A stretch of DNA of 51,466 bases from an uncultured Clostridia bacterium (GCA_947631745.1 CANRMM010000006.1:1-51466); one strand, 5' to 3'; shown: positions 36,512-45,626, counted from the stretch's first letter. The notes: a model not told the origin generated them from the sequence alone. Translations and numbers: made by a program.

Positions 36512-37927
36512 ATGAATCGAAATATACAGGTAAAAATTGTATTAATCTTTTTTGTTATTGGAATTTTGTTAATTACAGGTTTGAGTTTTAGCTATTTCTC
36601 AATGCTAAAAGAATTAGAAAATGCACAAATAGAAACTAGTGTTATAGATGCACAAATTCAAAAAATGCAAATAATTATTGCTGTTGTGTCAATTGCTTAT
36701 GCTATTATTTCAGTAGTTGTTGGAATATTTGTTTCAAAGGTGCTAGTTTCACCGATGAAAAAATTGATTAAAAGTGCAGAGAAAATTGCTTCTAGTGAAA
36801 ATATACAAATTGAACAGACAATAAAATCTAATAGCGAAGTTGGAGATTTGGAAAATGCTTTTAGCATTATGACTACAGAATTAAAGCAGAAACTTAATGA
36901 AGTAAATAGACAAAAAAGACAAATGGAAACTATTCTTTTACACATGACAGATGGAATTATAGCATTTGATATAGAAGGAAATATTATTCATATTAATGTA
37001 GCAGCAAAAACATTGTTAGGATTAAATGATAAAGATGATAATTTTGAAAAAATATTTCAAAAATTAAACATTGATATCAATATGGAAAAAATTATTTATC
37101 TGGAAAATTGGACTTCATCAGAACAAAGGAAAAATATAGGAGAGAAATATGTTAATATTTTATTTGCTCCTTTCCAGGATGAGAATGATAGACCAGGTGG
37201 AATTGTAACAGTAATACAAGATATTACAGAACATGTAAAATTAGACAATATGAGGAAAGAATTTGTAGCAGATGTATCACATGAATTAAAAACGCCAATT
37301 ACTTCTATTATGGGATATGCAGATACATTATTAGAAGGAGAATATGATAAAGAAACTCAAAGCAAATTTTTAAATGTAATTGCAACAGAAGCAAGAAGAA
37401 TGGCAAAATTAGTGACAGATTTATTAACTCTTTCAAAATATGATAGTAAAAGGGCAAAAACAGAGGAAACAGAATTTGATTTGGGTGAGCTTGTAAAACA
37501 ATGTCAAGAAAAATTAAGATTTGAAATTGAAAAAAAAGAACATCATGTGGAATGTTTTGTTACAGCAAGTGTACCTCCAGTGAAGGCCGATAGATATGGC
37601 ATTGAAAGAGTAGTATTAAATATTTTATCAAATGCTATTAAATATACGCCTGAAGGAGGCAACATTAAAGTTTATGTGGGTTTTGTATATAATGATGCTT
37701 ATATAAAAGTAATTGATAATGGAATTGGAATTCCAGAAAAGGATTTAGATAGAATTTTTGAAAGATTTTATAGAGTTGATAAAGCACGTACAAGGGAAAT
37801 GGGAGGAACAGGTCTGGGACTATCAATTGCTAAAGAAATATTAATGCAAAACAAAGGTAGTATTGATATAAAAAGTGAAGTAGGAAAAGGAACAGAGGTA
37901 GTCATTCGATTACCAGCAATGAAGTAA
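36512..37927 (+). CDS. walK: Sensor histidine kinase WalK-like
   Basis: The membrane sensor kinase paired with the preceding regulator, 471 residues. It has two helices (about 8-28 and 50-73) flanking a very short outside loop, then a HAMP domain (SKVLVSPMKKLIKSAEKIAS), a PAS domain (about 140-235, MTDGIIAFDIEGN), the dimerisation domain with the phospho-acceptor His at about 257 in DVSHELKTPITS, and the ATP-binding motifs NILSNAIKYTPEGG, DNGIGIPE and GGTGLGLSIAK. The HAMP-PAS-HisKA order fits WalK. The short outer loop resembles streptococcal rather than Bacillus WalK. The ATG follows AGGGAAAA. Confidence 0.88.
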   Translation: MNRNIQVKIVLIFFVIGILLITGLSFSYFSMLKELENAQIETSVIDAQIQKMQIIIAVVSIAYAIISVVVGIFVSKVLVSPMKKLIKSAEKIASSENIQIEQTIKSNSEVGDLENAFSIMTTELKQKLNEVNRQKRQMETILLHMTDGIIAFDIEGNIIHINVAAKTLLGLNDKDDNFEKIFQKLNIDINMEKIIYLENWTSSEQRKNIGEKYVNILFAPFQDENDRPGGIVTVIQDITEHVKLDNMRKEFVADVSHELKTPITSIMGYADTLLEGEYDKETQSKFLNVIATEARRMAKLVTDLLTLSKYDSKRAKTEETEFDLGELVKQCQEKLRFEIEKKEHHVECFVTASVPPVKADRYGIERVVLNILSNAIKYTPEGGNIKVYVGFVYNDAYIKVIDNGIGIPEKDLDRIFERFYRVDKARTREMGGTGLGLSIAKEILMQNKGSIDIKSEVGKGTEVVIRLPAMK

Positions 37928-37938
37928 AAAAATAATAA

Positions 37939-37980
37939 GGAATAATTTAACAGCTTTTGTGTTAAACTATTCCATTTTTA
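37939..37980 (+). terminator. Terminator after walK
   Basis: GGAATAATTTAA pairs with TTAAACTATTCC (one mismatch), followed by ATTTTTATT. Confidence 0.8.
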
Positions 37981-38023
37981 TTCTTGAAACTATGATTTTT
38001 GTATGAATTTGCGTGAAGATTTA

Positions 38024-38052
38024 TTGACAGATAAGCGTTAAAATAATATACT
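38024..38052 (+). promoter_or_regulatory. Promoter of the por operon
   Basis: TTGACA, 17 bases, TATACT, 33 bases before the porC ATG. Confidence 0.8.
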
Positions 38053-38085
38053 GTAAGTATTAACGAAAAAGGAGGTTTTCTATTA

Positions 38086-38667
38086 ATGAGCAATAATTTA
38101 GTAGAGATTAGATGGCATGGTAGAGGCGGTCAAGGTGCAAAAACAGCATCATTATTGTTAGCAGATGCAGCCTTTAATACAGGAAAATATATTCAAGGCT
38201 TCCCTGAATATGGACCAGAAAGAATGGGAGCACCAATTACAGCATATAACAGAGTTAGTGATACACCAATTCGCATTCACAGTAATATATATGAACCTGA
38301 TTATGTTGTAGTTGTTGACGATACACTTTTAGAAAGTGTAGATGTTACAGCAGGACTAAAAGAGAATGGAGCGATTGTAATTAATACTACAAAAGATGGA
38401 GAATACTTAAGAAAAGTATTAAATGGATATAAGGGAAAGATTTATACAATTGATGCAAGGAAGGTATCTATGGAAACATTAGGAAAATATTTTCCAAATA
38501 CTCCAATGCTTGCAGCAATTATAAAGGTTAGTGGAATTATGGAGGAAGGGGCTTTCTTAGAGGATATGAAAGGCTCATTCAAGCATAAGTTCGCTAAAAA
38601 GCCAGAAGTGATAGAAGGAAACATGAAAGCCTTAGAAATGGCCCTAACATCAGTACAAGAGGTATAA
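38086..38667 (+). CDS. porC: Pyruvate:ferredoxin oxidoreductase, gamma subunit
   Basis: The gamma subunit of a four-subunit 2-oxoacid:ferredoxin oxidoreductase, which converts pyruvate and CoA to acetyl-CoA and CO2 with reduced ferredoxin. It has 193 residues with the family start EIRWHGRGGQGAKTASLLLADAA and the motif GPERMGAPITAYNR. The ATG follows AAAGGAGG. The gene order gamma-delta-alpha-beta is that of Thermotoga-type POR. Pyruvate as substrate is the most likely reading, but related 2-oxoacids cannot be excluded. Confidence 0.9.
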   Translation: MSNNLVEIRWHGRGGQGAKTASLLLADAAFNTGKYIQGFPEYGPERMGAPITAYNRVSDTPIRIHSNIYEPDYVVVVDDTLLESVDVTAGLKENGAIVINTTKDGEYLRKVLNGYKGKIYTIDARKVSMETLGKYFPNTPMLAAIIKVSGIMEEGAFLEDMKGSFKHKFAKKPEVIEGNMKALEMALTSVQEV

Positions 38668-38726
38668 TGTTAAGAGATAGAAAAGTAAAGAGTAATGTTC
38701 TTAAGGTTAGGTAGACTAAAATAAAT

Positions 38727-38793
38727 AGGAGGTGTGTCCCCTAAGTGACAAAAATGTCACAGAAAGGAACGTCCCAGAAGTGACAAAGGAGGT
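38727..38793. repeat. Small palindromic element between porC and porD
   Basis: GTCCCctAAGTGACAAA (38736) and GTCCCagAAGTGACAAA (38771) are direct repeats 35 bases apart. Between them is the perfect inverted repeat GTGACA-AAAA-TGTCAC, then AGAAAGGAACGTCCC. An AGGAGGT motif flanks each side, and the right copy supplies the porD ribosome binding site. From memory, similar GTCCC/GTGACA palindromes are scattered in Clostridia genomes as REP-like elements; this needs checking. It is the only copy I saw in the window. Confidence 0.65.
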
Positions 38794-38799
38794 AAAAAA

Positions 38800-39093
38800 A
38801 TGATTGATAAGAATACGCCGGCAGATAAATTAACAATTGGTGGAAATATTTATGATGCTGGTAATGCGAGAGAGTTTAAAACAGGAGATTGGAGAAGTAT
38901 TAAGCCAATTTTCCTTTCAGAAAAATGTAAGCAGTGTGGTTTATGTTTCCCTGTATGTCCGGATGATGCAATTCCAGTAGGAAAAGATCAACTAAGAAAA
39001 GATTTTGATTATGATTATTGCAAAGGATGTGGCGTTTGTGCTAAGGTATGTCCGTTTGGAGCAATAGAAATGAAAACGGAAGGCGAAAACTAA
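38800..39093 (+). CDS. porD: Pyruvate:ferredoxin oxidoreductase, delta (ferredoxin) subunit
   Basis: The electron-transfer subunit of the POR complex, 97 residues. Two [4Fe-4S] motifs are complete: CKQCGLCFPVCP and CKGCGVCAKVCP. The N-terminal extension (TIGGNIYDAGNAREFKTGDW) is typical of PorD rather than a free ferredoxin. The ATG follows AAAGGAGGT, which is part of the repeat element upstream. porA follows after about 70 bases. Confidence 0.92.
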   Translation: MIDKNTPADKLTIGGNIYDAGNAREFKTGDWRSIKPIFLSEKCKQCGLCFPVCPDDAIPVGKDQLRKDFDYDYCKGCGVCAKVCPFGAIEMKTEGEN

Positions 39094-39165
39094 AAAATTT
39101 TATAAGAATTAAGAATATGGATAACAAATTAATAAAAGTTGAATAGAAAGAAAGGAAGAAAAGAT

Positions 39166-40350
39166 ATGAGTATTAGAGAAAGATTAAGTGGAAATGAAGC
39201 AGCTGCTACAGCTATGAAACAAATTAATCCAGATGTTGTTGCAGCATTTCCAATTACTCCTTCAACAGAGATTCCACAATATTTTTCAACATTTGTAAGT
39301 AATGGAAGTGTTGATACAGAATTTGTTGCTGTTGAAAGTGAACATAGTGCTATGAGTGCTTGTATTGGTGCAGAGGCTGCTGGTGCAAGGGCTATGACAG
39401 CAACGTCAGCAAATGGACTTTCACTTATGTGGGAGATGATTTATATTGCTTCAAGTTTAAGATTACCAATTGTTATGTCTTTGGTTAATCGTGCTGTATC
39501 AGGACCATTAAATATTCACAATGACTATTCAGATGCTATGGGAGTTCGTGATAGTGGATGGATTATGCTATTTTCTGAAAATAATCAAGAAGCATATGAT
39601 AATTTAATTATGGCACATAGAATTGCAGAACATAAAGATGTATTATTACCATTAATGATATGTCAAGATGGTTTTATTACATCACATTCTATTGAAAATA
39701 TTGAATTAATAGAAGATGAAAAAGTAAAAGAATTTGTTGGAAGTTATCATCCACAACACTATTTATTGAATGATAAAGAACCAATGGCAGTTGGACCAAT
39801 GGATTTGCAAGCATTTTTATTTGAACATAAATATGAGCAAGCAGAAGCTATGAGAAATGCTAAAAAAGTTATTTTAGAAGTAGCAGAAGAATTTGAAAAA
39901 ATGACAGGAAGAAAATATGGACTATTTGAAGAGTATAAATTAGATGATGCAGAAATTGCTGTTGTATGTATGAATTCAACAGCAGGAACAACAAAAGATG
40001 TTGTAGATGCTTTAAGAGAAAAAGGAATTAAAGCTGGAATGCTTAAAGTTCGTGTATTTAGACCATTCCCTGCTGAAGAAATTGCTAAAGCATTATCACA
40101 CGTAAAAGCAGTAGCTGTTCTTGACAAATCAGATTCTTTAAATGGAGCAGGAGGAGCTTTATTTGAAGATGTTGTATCTGGAATGTATGTAAATGGAAAT
40201 AATGTTAAAGCCTTAAGTTATGTTTATGGAATTGGTGGTAGAGATACAACTACAAAAGATATTTCATCGGTTTATACAGATTTGGAAGAAGTAGTAAAAA
40301 CAGGAAACGTAGGAAACCCTTATAGATATCTTGGATTAAGAAAGGAGTAG
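39166..40350 (+). CDS. porA: Pyruvate:ferredoxin oxidoreductase, alpha subunit
   Basis: The alpha subunit of POR, 394 residues. It includes the typical start RLSGNEAAATAMKQINPDVVAAFPITPSTEI, the central ESEHSAMSACIGAEAAGAR and the C-terminal domain with VRVFRPFPAEEI. The tracked TTG start at 39139 overlaps the ribosome binding site region; ATG 39166 is six bases after AAGGAAG. It ends seven bases before porB. Confidence 0.93.
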   Translation: MSIRERLSGNEAAATAMKQINPDVVAAFPITPSTEIPQYFSTFVSNGSVDTEFVAVESEHSAMSACIGAEAAGARAMTATSANGLSLMWEMIYIASSLRLPIVMSLVNRAVSGPLNIHNDYSDAMGVRDSGWIMLFSENNQEAYDNLIMAHRIAEHKDVLLPLMICQDGFITSHSIENIELIEDEKVKEFVGSYHPQHYLLNDKEPMAVGPMDLQAFLFEHKYEQAEAMRNAKKVILEVAEEFEKMTGRKYGLFEEYKLDDAEIAVVCMNSTAGTTKDVVDALREKGIKAGMLKVRVFRPFPAEEIAKALSHVKAVAVLDKSDSLNGAGGALFEDVVSGMYVNGNNVKALSYVYGIGGRDTTTKDISSVYTDLEEVVKTGNVGNPYRYLGLRKE

Positions 40351-40357
40351 AAAGAAT

Positions 40358-41305
40358 ATGGCATATAATTTAAAAGAAGTAATTGCAGAAAAACCATCTA
40401 GATTTACTGCTGGTCATAGAATGTGTGCAGGATGTGGTGCACCACCAGTAGCTAGAATGGTATTAAGAGCATTAAAGCCAGAAGATCATGCAGTAATTGC
40501 AAATGCAACAGGTTGTATGGAAGTTTCAAGTTTTATTTATCCATATACAGCATGGACAGACTCTTATATTCATACTGCTTTTGAGTGTGCTGGTGCAACC
40601 TGTTCTGGAGTAGAAGCTGCATATAAATCATTAAAGAAACAAGGAAAATTACCAGCTGATAAAAATACAAAGTTTATTGCATTTGGTGGAGATGGAGGGA
40701 CTTACGATATTGGTCTTCAAAGCTTGTCAGGAGCTATGGAAAGAGGACATGATATGGTATATGTATGCTATGACAATGGAGCATATATGAATACTGGTAT
40801 TCAACGTTCTTCTGCAACACCTAGATTTGCAGATACAACAACAAGTCCAGCAGGAAGTGTTATACCTGGAAAAATGCAATCAAGAAAAGACTTAACAGAG
40901 ATTATGGTTTCACATCATATTCCTTATGTGGCACAATCAATTGCAGTAAATAATTTTAAGGATTTATATGAAAAATCAGAAAAGGCAATTTATACAGAAG
41001 GACCAGCATTTCTAAATGTATTGGCACCTTGTCCAAGAGGATGGGGATATCCAACAGATATGCTAATGGAAATGAATAAGTTGGCTGTAGAAACGTGTTA
41101 TTGGCCTTTATATGAGGTTGTAAATGGTAAGTATAGAATTACATATAAGCCAGCTAAAAAATTGCCTATAGAGGAATTTTTAAAGCCACAGAAGAGATTT
41201 AAGCATATGTTTAAACCAGGAAATGAATGGATGATTGAAGAATTCCAAAAAGAGGTAGATAAAAGGTGGCAAGCATTACTTGATTTAGAAGCAATGAGTA
41301 ACTAG
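40358..41305 (+). CDS. porB: Pyruvate:ferredoxin oxidoreductase, beta subunit
   Basis: The thiamine-diphosphate-binding beta subunit, 315 residues. It has the N-terminal CAGCGAP motif (two of the cluster cysteines), ANATGCMEVSS, the TPP/Mg motif GDGGTYDIGLQSLSGAMERG and the typical YDNGAYMNTGIQRSSATP. A later Cys in NVLAPCPRGW is the expected fourth ligand. It closes the POR complex genes. The ATG follows AAAGGAGTAG. No clear terminator separates it from the vWA gene 53 bases downstream. Confidence 0.94.
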   Translation: MAYNLKEVIAEKPSRFTAGHRMCAGCGAPPVARMVLRALKPEDHAVIANATGCMEVSSFIYPYTAWTDSYIHTAFECAGATCSGVEAAYKSLKKQGKLPADKNTKFIAFGGDGGTYDIGLQSLSGAMERGHDMVYVCYDNGAYMNTGIQRSSATPRFADTTTSPAGSVIPGKMQSRKDLTEIMVSHHIPYVAQSIAVNNFKDLYEKSEKAIYTEGPAFLNVLAPCPRGWGYPTDMLMEMNKLAVETCYWPLYEVVNGKYRITYKPAKKLPIEEFLKPQKRFKHMFKPGNEWMIEEFQKEVDKRWQALLDLEAMSN

Positions 41306-41358
41306 AAACTCAAAGGGTAAAAGCAAATTTTCGAAGAGTGGGGTGAGCAAAAATAAGG

Positions 41359-42795
41359 ATGGGACGTCGATTGATTATATTGTTAGTGATAATAAGTATA
41401 TTTCTAAGTTATTTTCAATGTTCATTTGCGGAAACAACTAGTCAGTATGTATATAAAGACTTAGACTATGGAATTATAGCTTATAAAGAGATTAATGCTT
41501 TTCAAGTAGTTTTGTCAAATGGCTATATATTAACAGACTCAACAGTAACAACAGGAGGGGAAATAGATATAAATAATGGATTAAAAAAGCTTGAAATTGT
41601 ATTTATTATTGATACATCAGGCAGTATGAAGGACGATGGTAAGAGTGAACGCACAAGAGATGCTTCAAAAAAGCTGGTGGAATCGTTATTTAATAAAGTA
41701 AATGACCAAGATAAGCTAAGTATAGGAGTTATTTTTTTTAATTATAGTATGGATACTAACAATGTGTTGCAACTATCAAATAGTAAAGATGAAATTTTGA
41801 AGCATTTAGATAAAATATATGCAAATGGAGGTACGTATATGGCAACCTCGGTGACAGCAGCAAAACAAATGCTAGAAGCCACTGGTAATACAAATGAGGA
41901 TGGTGTAATAAAAATAATTTGTACCCTATCAGATGGTTTGCTTGGAGATGAGCCTGCGACTGTTCAGGAATTTCAAAATGCGAATACAGCTAATATCTCT
42001 ACTATGTCTATATTTGTAGCAACACCGATAACAGCAGCTTTTGAGCAATTAGCAAATGGAAATGATAAGCATAAGAATTTTTGGACTAATAGTGAAAACT
42101 TGGAAGATACTATTGTTAATGATATTTATGGGGAAATATATATGAGGGTTATTACAATGGTTGATCCTTCTTCAGAATATAGTGTGAATAATGTTGGTGT
42201 ATTACCAGGAGATAAGGTAATTCTTCAATTAGATGAAGAAATTCTGCATGGAGCTACTATAAAAATTGAATATGTTTTTAGTATTATAACAGCATTTGAT
42301 TGCGATAATATTATTATAGAAGATGTTTTTGATGATACTATGTATTTTGATCCAGAAGAAAAATTATTAACAGAAGATAAATATAATAAAGATTATGGAT
42401 GGAAAATAGAAAATACTAGATTAGTAAGTGATAGTGGAAATAATGTGCAAGAGGCTATTAATGAGTACCGTATTAAATTGATACTTTCTACTGTACTTAC
42501 ACCAGAGAGATTAGATGATTTTGGTATTATAAGAAATTCTATGCAATTTTCCTTAAAAGACATAAAAAAGAATATGGTATTTTTGGTGGAGGCATTAGTG
42601 GAAGAAGGGAAAGAAGGAGAGCCAATTAGAGCATTGGATTTTTCTATTATTCCACCAACTGGAAAAAGTGATGAGACGGAAAGAAATATTGCTTATGGGG
42701 TAAGCATTATTATTATAATAGCATCTTATATTTTTATGGGAATTTGTATTTTTGCTTATATTGAGCAAGTTCGAAAAAAGAGAAAAATGAAATAA
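41359..42795 (+). CDS. Secreted, membrane-anchored von Willebrand factor A domain protein
   Basis: A 478-residue surface protein. It has a signal peptide (MGRRLIILLVIISIFLSYF..., cut near SFA-ETT), a vWA domain (about 75-260) with a complete MIDAS metal site (DTSGSMK, GGTYMATS, TLSDG), beta-rich sequence (about 270-440), and a final helix (VSIIIIIASYIFMGICIFAY) with a basic tail, so it is type-I anchored. vWA domains bind ligands through a metal ion; the ligand is unknown. The ribosome binding site is weak (GGGGTGAG, 12 bases away). It follows porB without a terminator, so it may be read with the por operon. Confidence 0.85.
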   Translation: MGRRLIILLVIISIFLSYFQCSFAETTSQYVYKDLDYGIIAYKEINAFQVVLSNGYILTDSTVTTGGEIDINNGLKKLEIVFIIDTSGSMKDDGKSERTRDASKKLVESLFNKVNDQDKLSIGVIFFNYSMDTNNVLQLSNSKDEILKHLDKIYANGGTYMATSVTAAKQMLEATGNTNEDGVIKIICTLSDGLLGDEPATVQEFQNANTANISTMSIFVATPITAAFEQLANGNDKHKNFWTNSENLEDTIVNDIYGEIYMRVITMVDPSSEYSVNNVGVLPGDKVILQLDEEILHGATIKIEYVFSIITAFDCDNIIIEDVFDDTMYFDPEEKLLTEDKYNKDYGWKIENTRLVSDSGNNVQEAINEYRIKLILSTVLTPERLDDFGIIRNSMQFSLKDIKKNMVFLVEALVEEGKEGEPIRALDFSIIPPTGKSDETERNIAYGVSIIIIIASYIFMGICIFAYIEQVRKKRKMK

Positions 42796-42798
42796 AAT

Positions 42799-42845
42799 AA
42801 AAGATTAGATATTTTGGTTTAGTAAATATATCTAATCTTTTTTTG
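42799..42845. terminator. Bidirectional terminator between vWA and ferredoxin genes
   Basis: AAAAGATTAGATAT pairs with ATATCTAATCTTTT, with TTTTTTT on plus and TTTTATTTT on minus. It ends both convergent transcripts. Confidence 0.88.
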
Positions 42846-42847
42846 TT

Positions 42848-43018
42848 TTATTCTTCTTCTGGAGCTCCAACAGGACAAATACCTGCGCAAGTTCCACAAG
42901 CAATACATTGTTCGGGATCAATTTTGTATTTGTCTTCTCCTTGAGATATACATGTAACAGGGCAAGCAGCGCTACAAGCACCACAACTGATACATTTATC
43001 TGTAATTTTATATGCCAT
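42848..43018 (-). CDS. 2[4Fe-4S] ferredoxin
   Basis: A 56-residue clostridial-type ferredoxin. Cys ligands are at 9, 12, 15, 19 and 38, 41, 44, 48 (CISCGACSAACP and CIACGTCAGICP). It can accept electrons from POR, encoded convergently next door. The tracked ORF starts six codons early; ATG 43018 follows AAGGAGGTGAATCAA, and gives the standard MAYKITDKC start. It is the last gene of the lepB-holB-ricT operon. Confidence 0.93.
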   Translation of the reverse strand: MAYKITDKCISCGACSAACPVTCISQGEDKYKIDPEQCIACGTCAGICPVGAPEEE

Positions 43019-43041
43019 TTGATTCACCTCCTTCAAATTAT

Positions 43042-43962
43042 TTAGATATCTTCGTCCTTTGTATTAGCTTTATCTTGAATTTCTAGTTTTTCTAATTCTT
43101 GTAGTTCTTTTAAATTTTCTTTTTCTTCTTCATCCATTGTATCTTCATCAGCACTTTTGATTATTTGAATTTCTGAAGCAGGGTATTTTTTGTAAAAAGT
43201 GTCATCTTCATCTTTGAATTTTACACGTACAATCTCTTTTAGAGTTTCAACTGAATCAATGATACCCTCTCCATCTGGAGTTTTTACTATAGAATTAATT
43301 TTTGGGAGTCTTTTTAGTTTATCCTCATAAACTGGTTGTTCATATTTTAGACAACACATTAGCCTTCCACAATTGCCAGATATTTTTGACGGATTTAAAG
43401 AAAGATTTTGCTCTTTTGCCATTTTTATAGAAACTGTTTCAAAATCATTTAAGAAAGAGCAACAACATAGTTCTCTACCACATATACCATTTCCACCAAT
43501 TCTTTTTACTTCATCCCTTACACCAATTTGGCGTAATTCAATTCTGGTTTTGAAAATAGATGCTAAATCCTTTACAAGTTCTCTAAAATCAATTCTACCA
43601 TCTGCTGTGAAGTAAAATAAAATCTTACTATTATCAAATTTATATTCTACATCTGTCAAATGCATATCTAAATTATATTTTTTTATCTTTTCTTCACAGA
43701 TTTTAAATGCTTCTTTTTCTTTTATTTTATTTTCTTCATGGTGTTTTATGTCTTTTGGAGTGGCTATTCGAATTACTTTTTTTAGTGGAGAAACTATTTT
43801 TTCTTCAGGCATATTCCTTTTGCTAATAACGACCTCACCTAATTCTTCTCCCATAGAAGTTTCTACAATAACTTTATCATTGGCATTCAAATTCAAATTT
43901 TCTGGATCAAAGAAATAAATTTTTCCAGGTTTTTTGAATCTAATTCCTACTATTTTTTTCAT
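43042..43962 (-). CDS. ricT: PSP1/RicT (YaaT) family protein
   Basis: In B. subtilis, RicT forms the RicAFT (Y) complex with two [4Fe-4S] clusters. It promotes RNase Y-dependent mRNA maturation and phosphorelay to Spo0A. The PSP1 domain is visible (about 60-270), with the characteristic cysteine motifs GICGRELCCCSFL and GNCGRLMCCLKYE. It has 306 residues and a charged tail. It overlaps holB by 23 bases; the holB-ricT pairing is the standard Bacillota order. Partners RicA and RicF are not in this window. Confidence 0.88.
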   Translation of the reverse strand: MKKIVGIRFKKPGKIYFFDPENLNLNANDKVIVETSMGEELGEVVISKRNMPEEKIVSPLKKVIRIATPKDIKHHEENKIKEKEAFKICEEKIKKYNLDMHLTDVEYKFDNSKILFYFTADGRIDFRELVKDLASIFKTRIELRQIGVRDEVKRIGGNGICGRELCCCSFLNDFETVSIKMAKEQNLSLNPSKISGNCGRLMCCLKYEQPVYEDKLKRLPKINSIVKTPDGEGIIDSVETLKEIVRVKFKDEDDTFYKKYPASEIQIIKSADEDTMDEEEKENLKELQELEKLEIQDKANTKDEDI

Positions 43963-44866
43963 TTAATTCCTCCCACATATTCATTAAAAGATAATCTATA
44001 GACATATCATAATTAGCATTTGTGAGTAATCTGGATTTTATAGTTTCAACAGATGTAATACAATTTGCATATTTTATTAGATTACTTTTGGTAAGTTTGG
44101 TCACTAAAATGACATTCATATATTCTAATAAGTCATAGATATTATCTTTGTTTTTATATAAAACCTCACTTGAGTTCCAGACATCAACAATATCTTCTTT
44201 TTCCATATTTTCAAGAATAGTATCTACCTGCTTATATAGTTCAAATTCATTTTGAACTTTTAAAGCTTTTCCAATACTACCCTGACATACATCTAAGATA
44301 CTTTGAGTTAATTGATATTCTGGATTGATGGTATGAAAATATTTTATCATTTCTTCATTTGTCAGTGGTTGAAAGCTTACTTTAGTACATCTAGATTTTA
44401 TTGTATTTAATAGTTTATTTTCATTAGATAAAATTAAAATAATAATTGCATAGATAGGAGGTTCTTCTAAAGTTTTTAATAAACAATTTTGTGCTTCTCT
44501 TGTCATTAAATCACTATTATTAATGATATAAACTTTTTGACTAGATGTAATTGGCTTTTCAGATATTTTTTCTTGTAGATATCGTATTTGTTCAATTTTT
44601 ATACTTTTTCCATCTTCGGAGTCAATAACTAAAAAATCAGGATGATTATCAGAAAGAAAACTAATACATGATTTACAAGAATCGCAAGCTTCTGTATGAG
44701 AAGTAGAGCTACATAGAATTGACTTAGCAAATTCTTTAGCAAATAAAAATTTTCCGATACCATCTGGGCCAACAAACATATAGCTGTGTAATACACATTG
44801 ATGAGAAAGAGTTGTTGTTAATAGGTCTTTTATTTTCTCATTGCCAATAATATGTTGAAAACTCAT
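43940..44866 (-). CDS. holB: DNA polymerase III subunit delta'
   Basis: The clamp-loader delta' subunit, 308 residues. It shows the start FQHIIGNEKIKDLL, HSYMFVGPDGIGKFLFAKEFAKSILC (a P-loop-like region), a zinc module (CDSCKSC), and NSDLMTREAQNCLLKTLEEPP followed by IKSRC. The start ATG overlaps the lepB stop by one base (TAATG), and its end overlaps ricT by 23 bases, so the three are coupled. Confidence 0.9.
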   Translation of the reverse strand: MSFQHIIGNEKIKDLLTTTLSHQCVLHSYMFVGPDGIGKFLFAKEFAKSILCSSTSHTEACDSCKSCISFLSDNHPDFLVIDSEDGKSIKIEQIRYLQEKISEKPITSSQKVYIINNSDLMTREAQNCLLKTLEEPPIYAIIILILSNENKLLNTIKSRCTKVSFQPLTNEEMIKYFHTINPEYQLTQSILDVCQGSIGKALKVQNEFELYKQVDTILENMEKEDIVDVWNSSEVLYKNKDNIYDLLEYMNVILVTKLTKSNLIKYANCITSVETIKSRLLTNANYDMSIDYLLMNMWEELNEKNSRN

Positions 44867-45498
44867 TAAATACCTCCAAATCTATCTAATGGCCAGAAAC
44901 GAATCCATACTGTACTTTCAATCTTTTCTTGAGGAATACATCCGAAGCTTCTACTATCGGTAGACTCTGGACGATTATCTCCCATTACAAATACACAATT
45001 ATCAGGAACTATCAAATCACAATAAGGACGATTTGCATTACTTGTTGTAATGCCAGGTTGTAAATAATCTTCTTGTAGTTCTTCACCATTAATAAAAACT
45101 TTTCCATCTTGAATTTGAACATGTTCACCAGGAAGTGCAATTACTCTTTTTATATAACTATCTCTTCCAATCTCAAGAATGTAATGAGTAAATTTTCCCC
45201 ATAGAGAAGTTGGTTCATTAGAATATTTTGCAGTAACATTGTCAGCTGTATATATATAAGAATCACTTGTTGGAGCTTCAAAGGTAATAATATCTCCACG
45301 GTTTGGCATTGTGTGTGTTGTACGAGTAAGCCTGTTTAAAATAAGGCGTTCTCCAGATTTTAAAGTTGGGTACATAGAAGGTTGTTGAACCATTGTTGGC
45401 GTGCCAATAAAGTAACGTATTAGTAAAGCCATAACAAAAGCAATGATAAAACACATAATCCATTCTAAAATATTTTTTACTTTATCATTTAGTTCCAT
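44866..45498 (-). CDS. lepB: Signal peptidase I
   Basis: A membrane protease that removes signal peptides from exported proteins, such as the FN3 and vWA proteins of this window. It has one N-terminal helix (about 10-30). The catalytic Ser is 41 (QQPSMYPTL) and Lys is 117 (YIKRVIALPGE); the final signature GDNRPESTDSRSFGCIP is intact. It has 210 residues. The ATG follows TAGGAGAC. It is first in the operon lepB-holB-ricT-ferredoxin, an unusual head gene for this set. Confidence 0.93.
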   Translation of the reverse strand: MELNDKVKNILEWIMCFIIAFVMALLIRYFIGTPTMVQQPSMYPTLKSGERLILNRLTRTTHTMPNRGDIITFEAPTSDSYIYTADNVTAKYSNEPTSLWGKFTHYILEIGRDSYIKRVIALPGEHVQIQDGKVFINGEELQEDYLQPGITTSNANRPYCDLIVPDNCVFVMGDNRPESTDSRSFGCIPQEKIESTVWIRFWPLDRFGGI

Positions 45499-45541
45499 AA
45501 TTGTCTCCTAACGTAGTTTTCATTATTTTCATACAACAAAT

Positions 45542-45570
45542 ATTATATATTTTTTTATTTAATTTATCAA
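45542..45570 (-). promoter_or_regulatory. Promoter of the lepB operon
   Basis: On minus: TTGATA, 17 bases, TATAAT, 43 bases before the lepB ATG. Confidence 0.7.
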
Positions 45571-45617
45571 TAGTTTCGTAATATTTATATGCAAGATGAA
45601 TGGTTGACGAAAATGTG

Positions 45618-45626
45618 TGATATAAT
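45618..45626 (+). promoter_or_regulatory. Extended -10 promoter of cca
   Basis: TGATATAAT is preceded by TTGACG only 11 bases upstream, too close for a normal -35, so an extended -10 element is the likelier reading. Confidence 0.45.

Noticed and set aside
38732-38803. Possible 23-codon ORF through the por-operon repeat (GTG start after AGGAGG)
   Set aside because: The frame simply follows the repeat sequence; nothing shows that it is translated.
45604-45626. TTGACG plus TATAAT as a normal SigA promoter for cca
   Set aside because: Only 11 bases lie between the hexamers; kept only as an extended -10 element.
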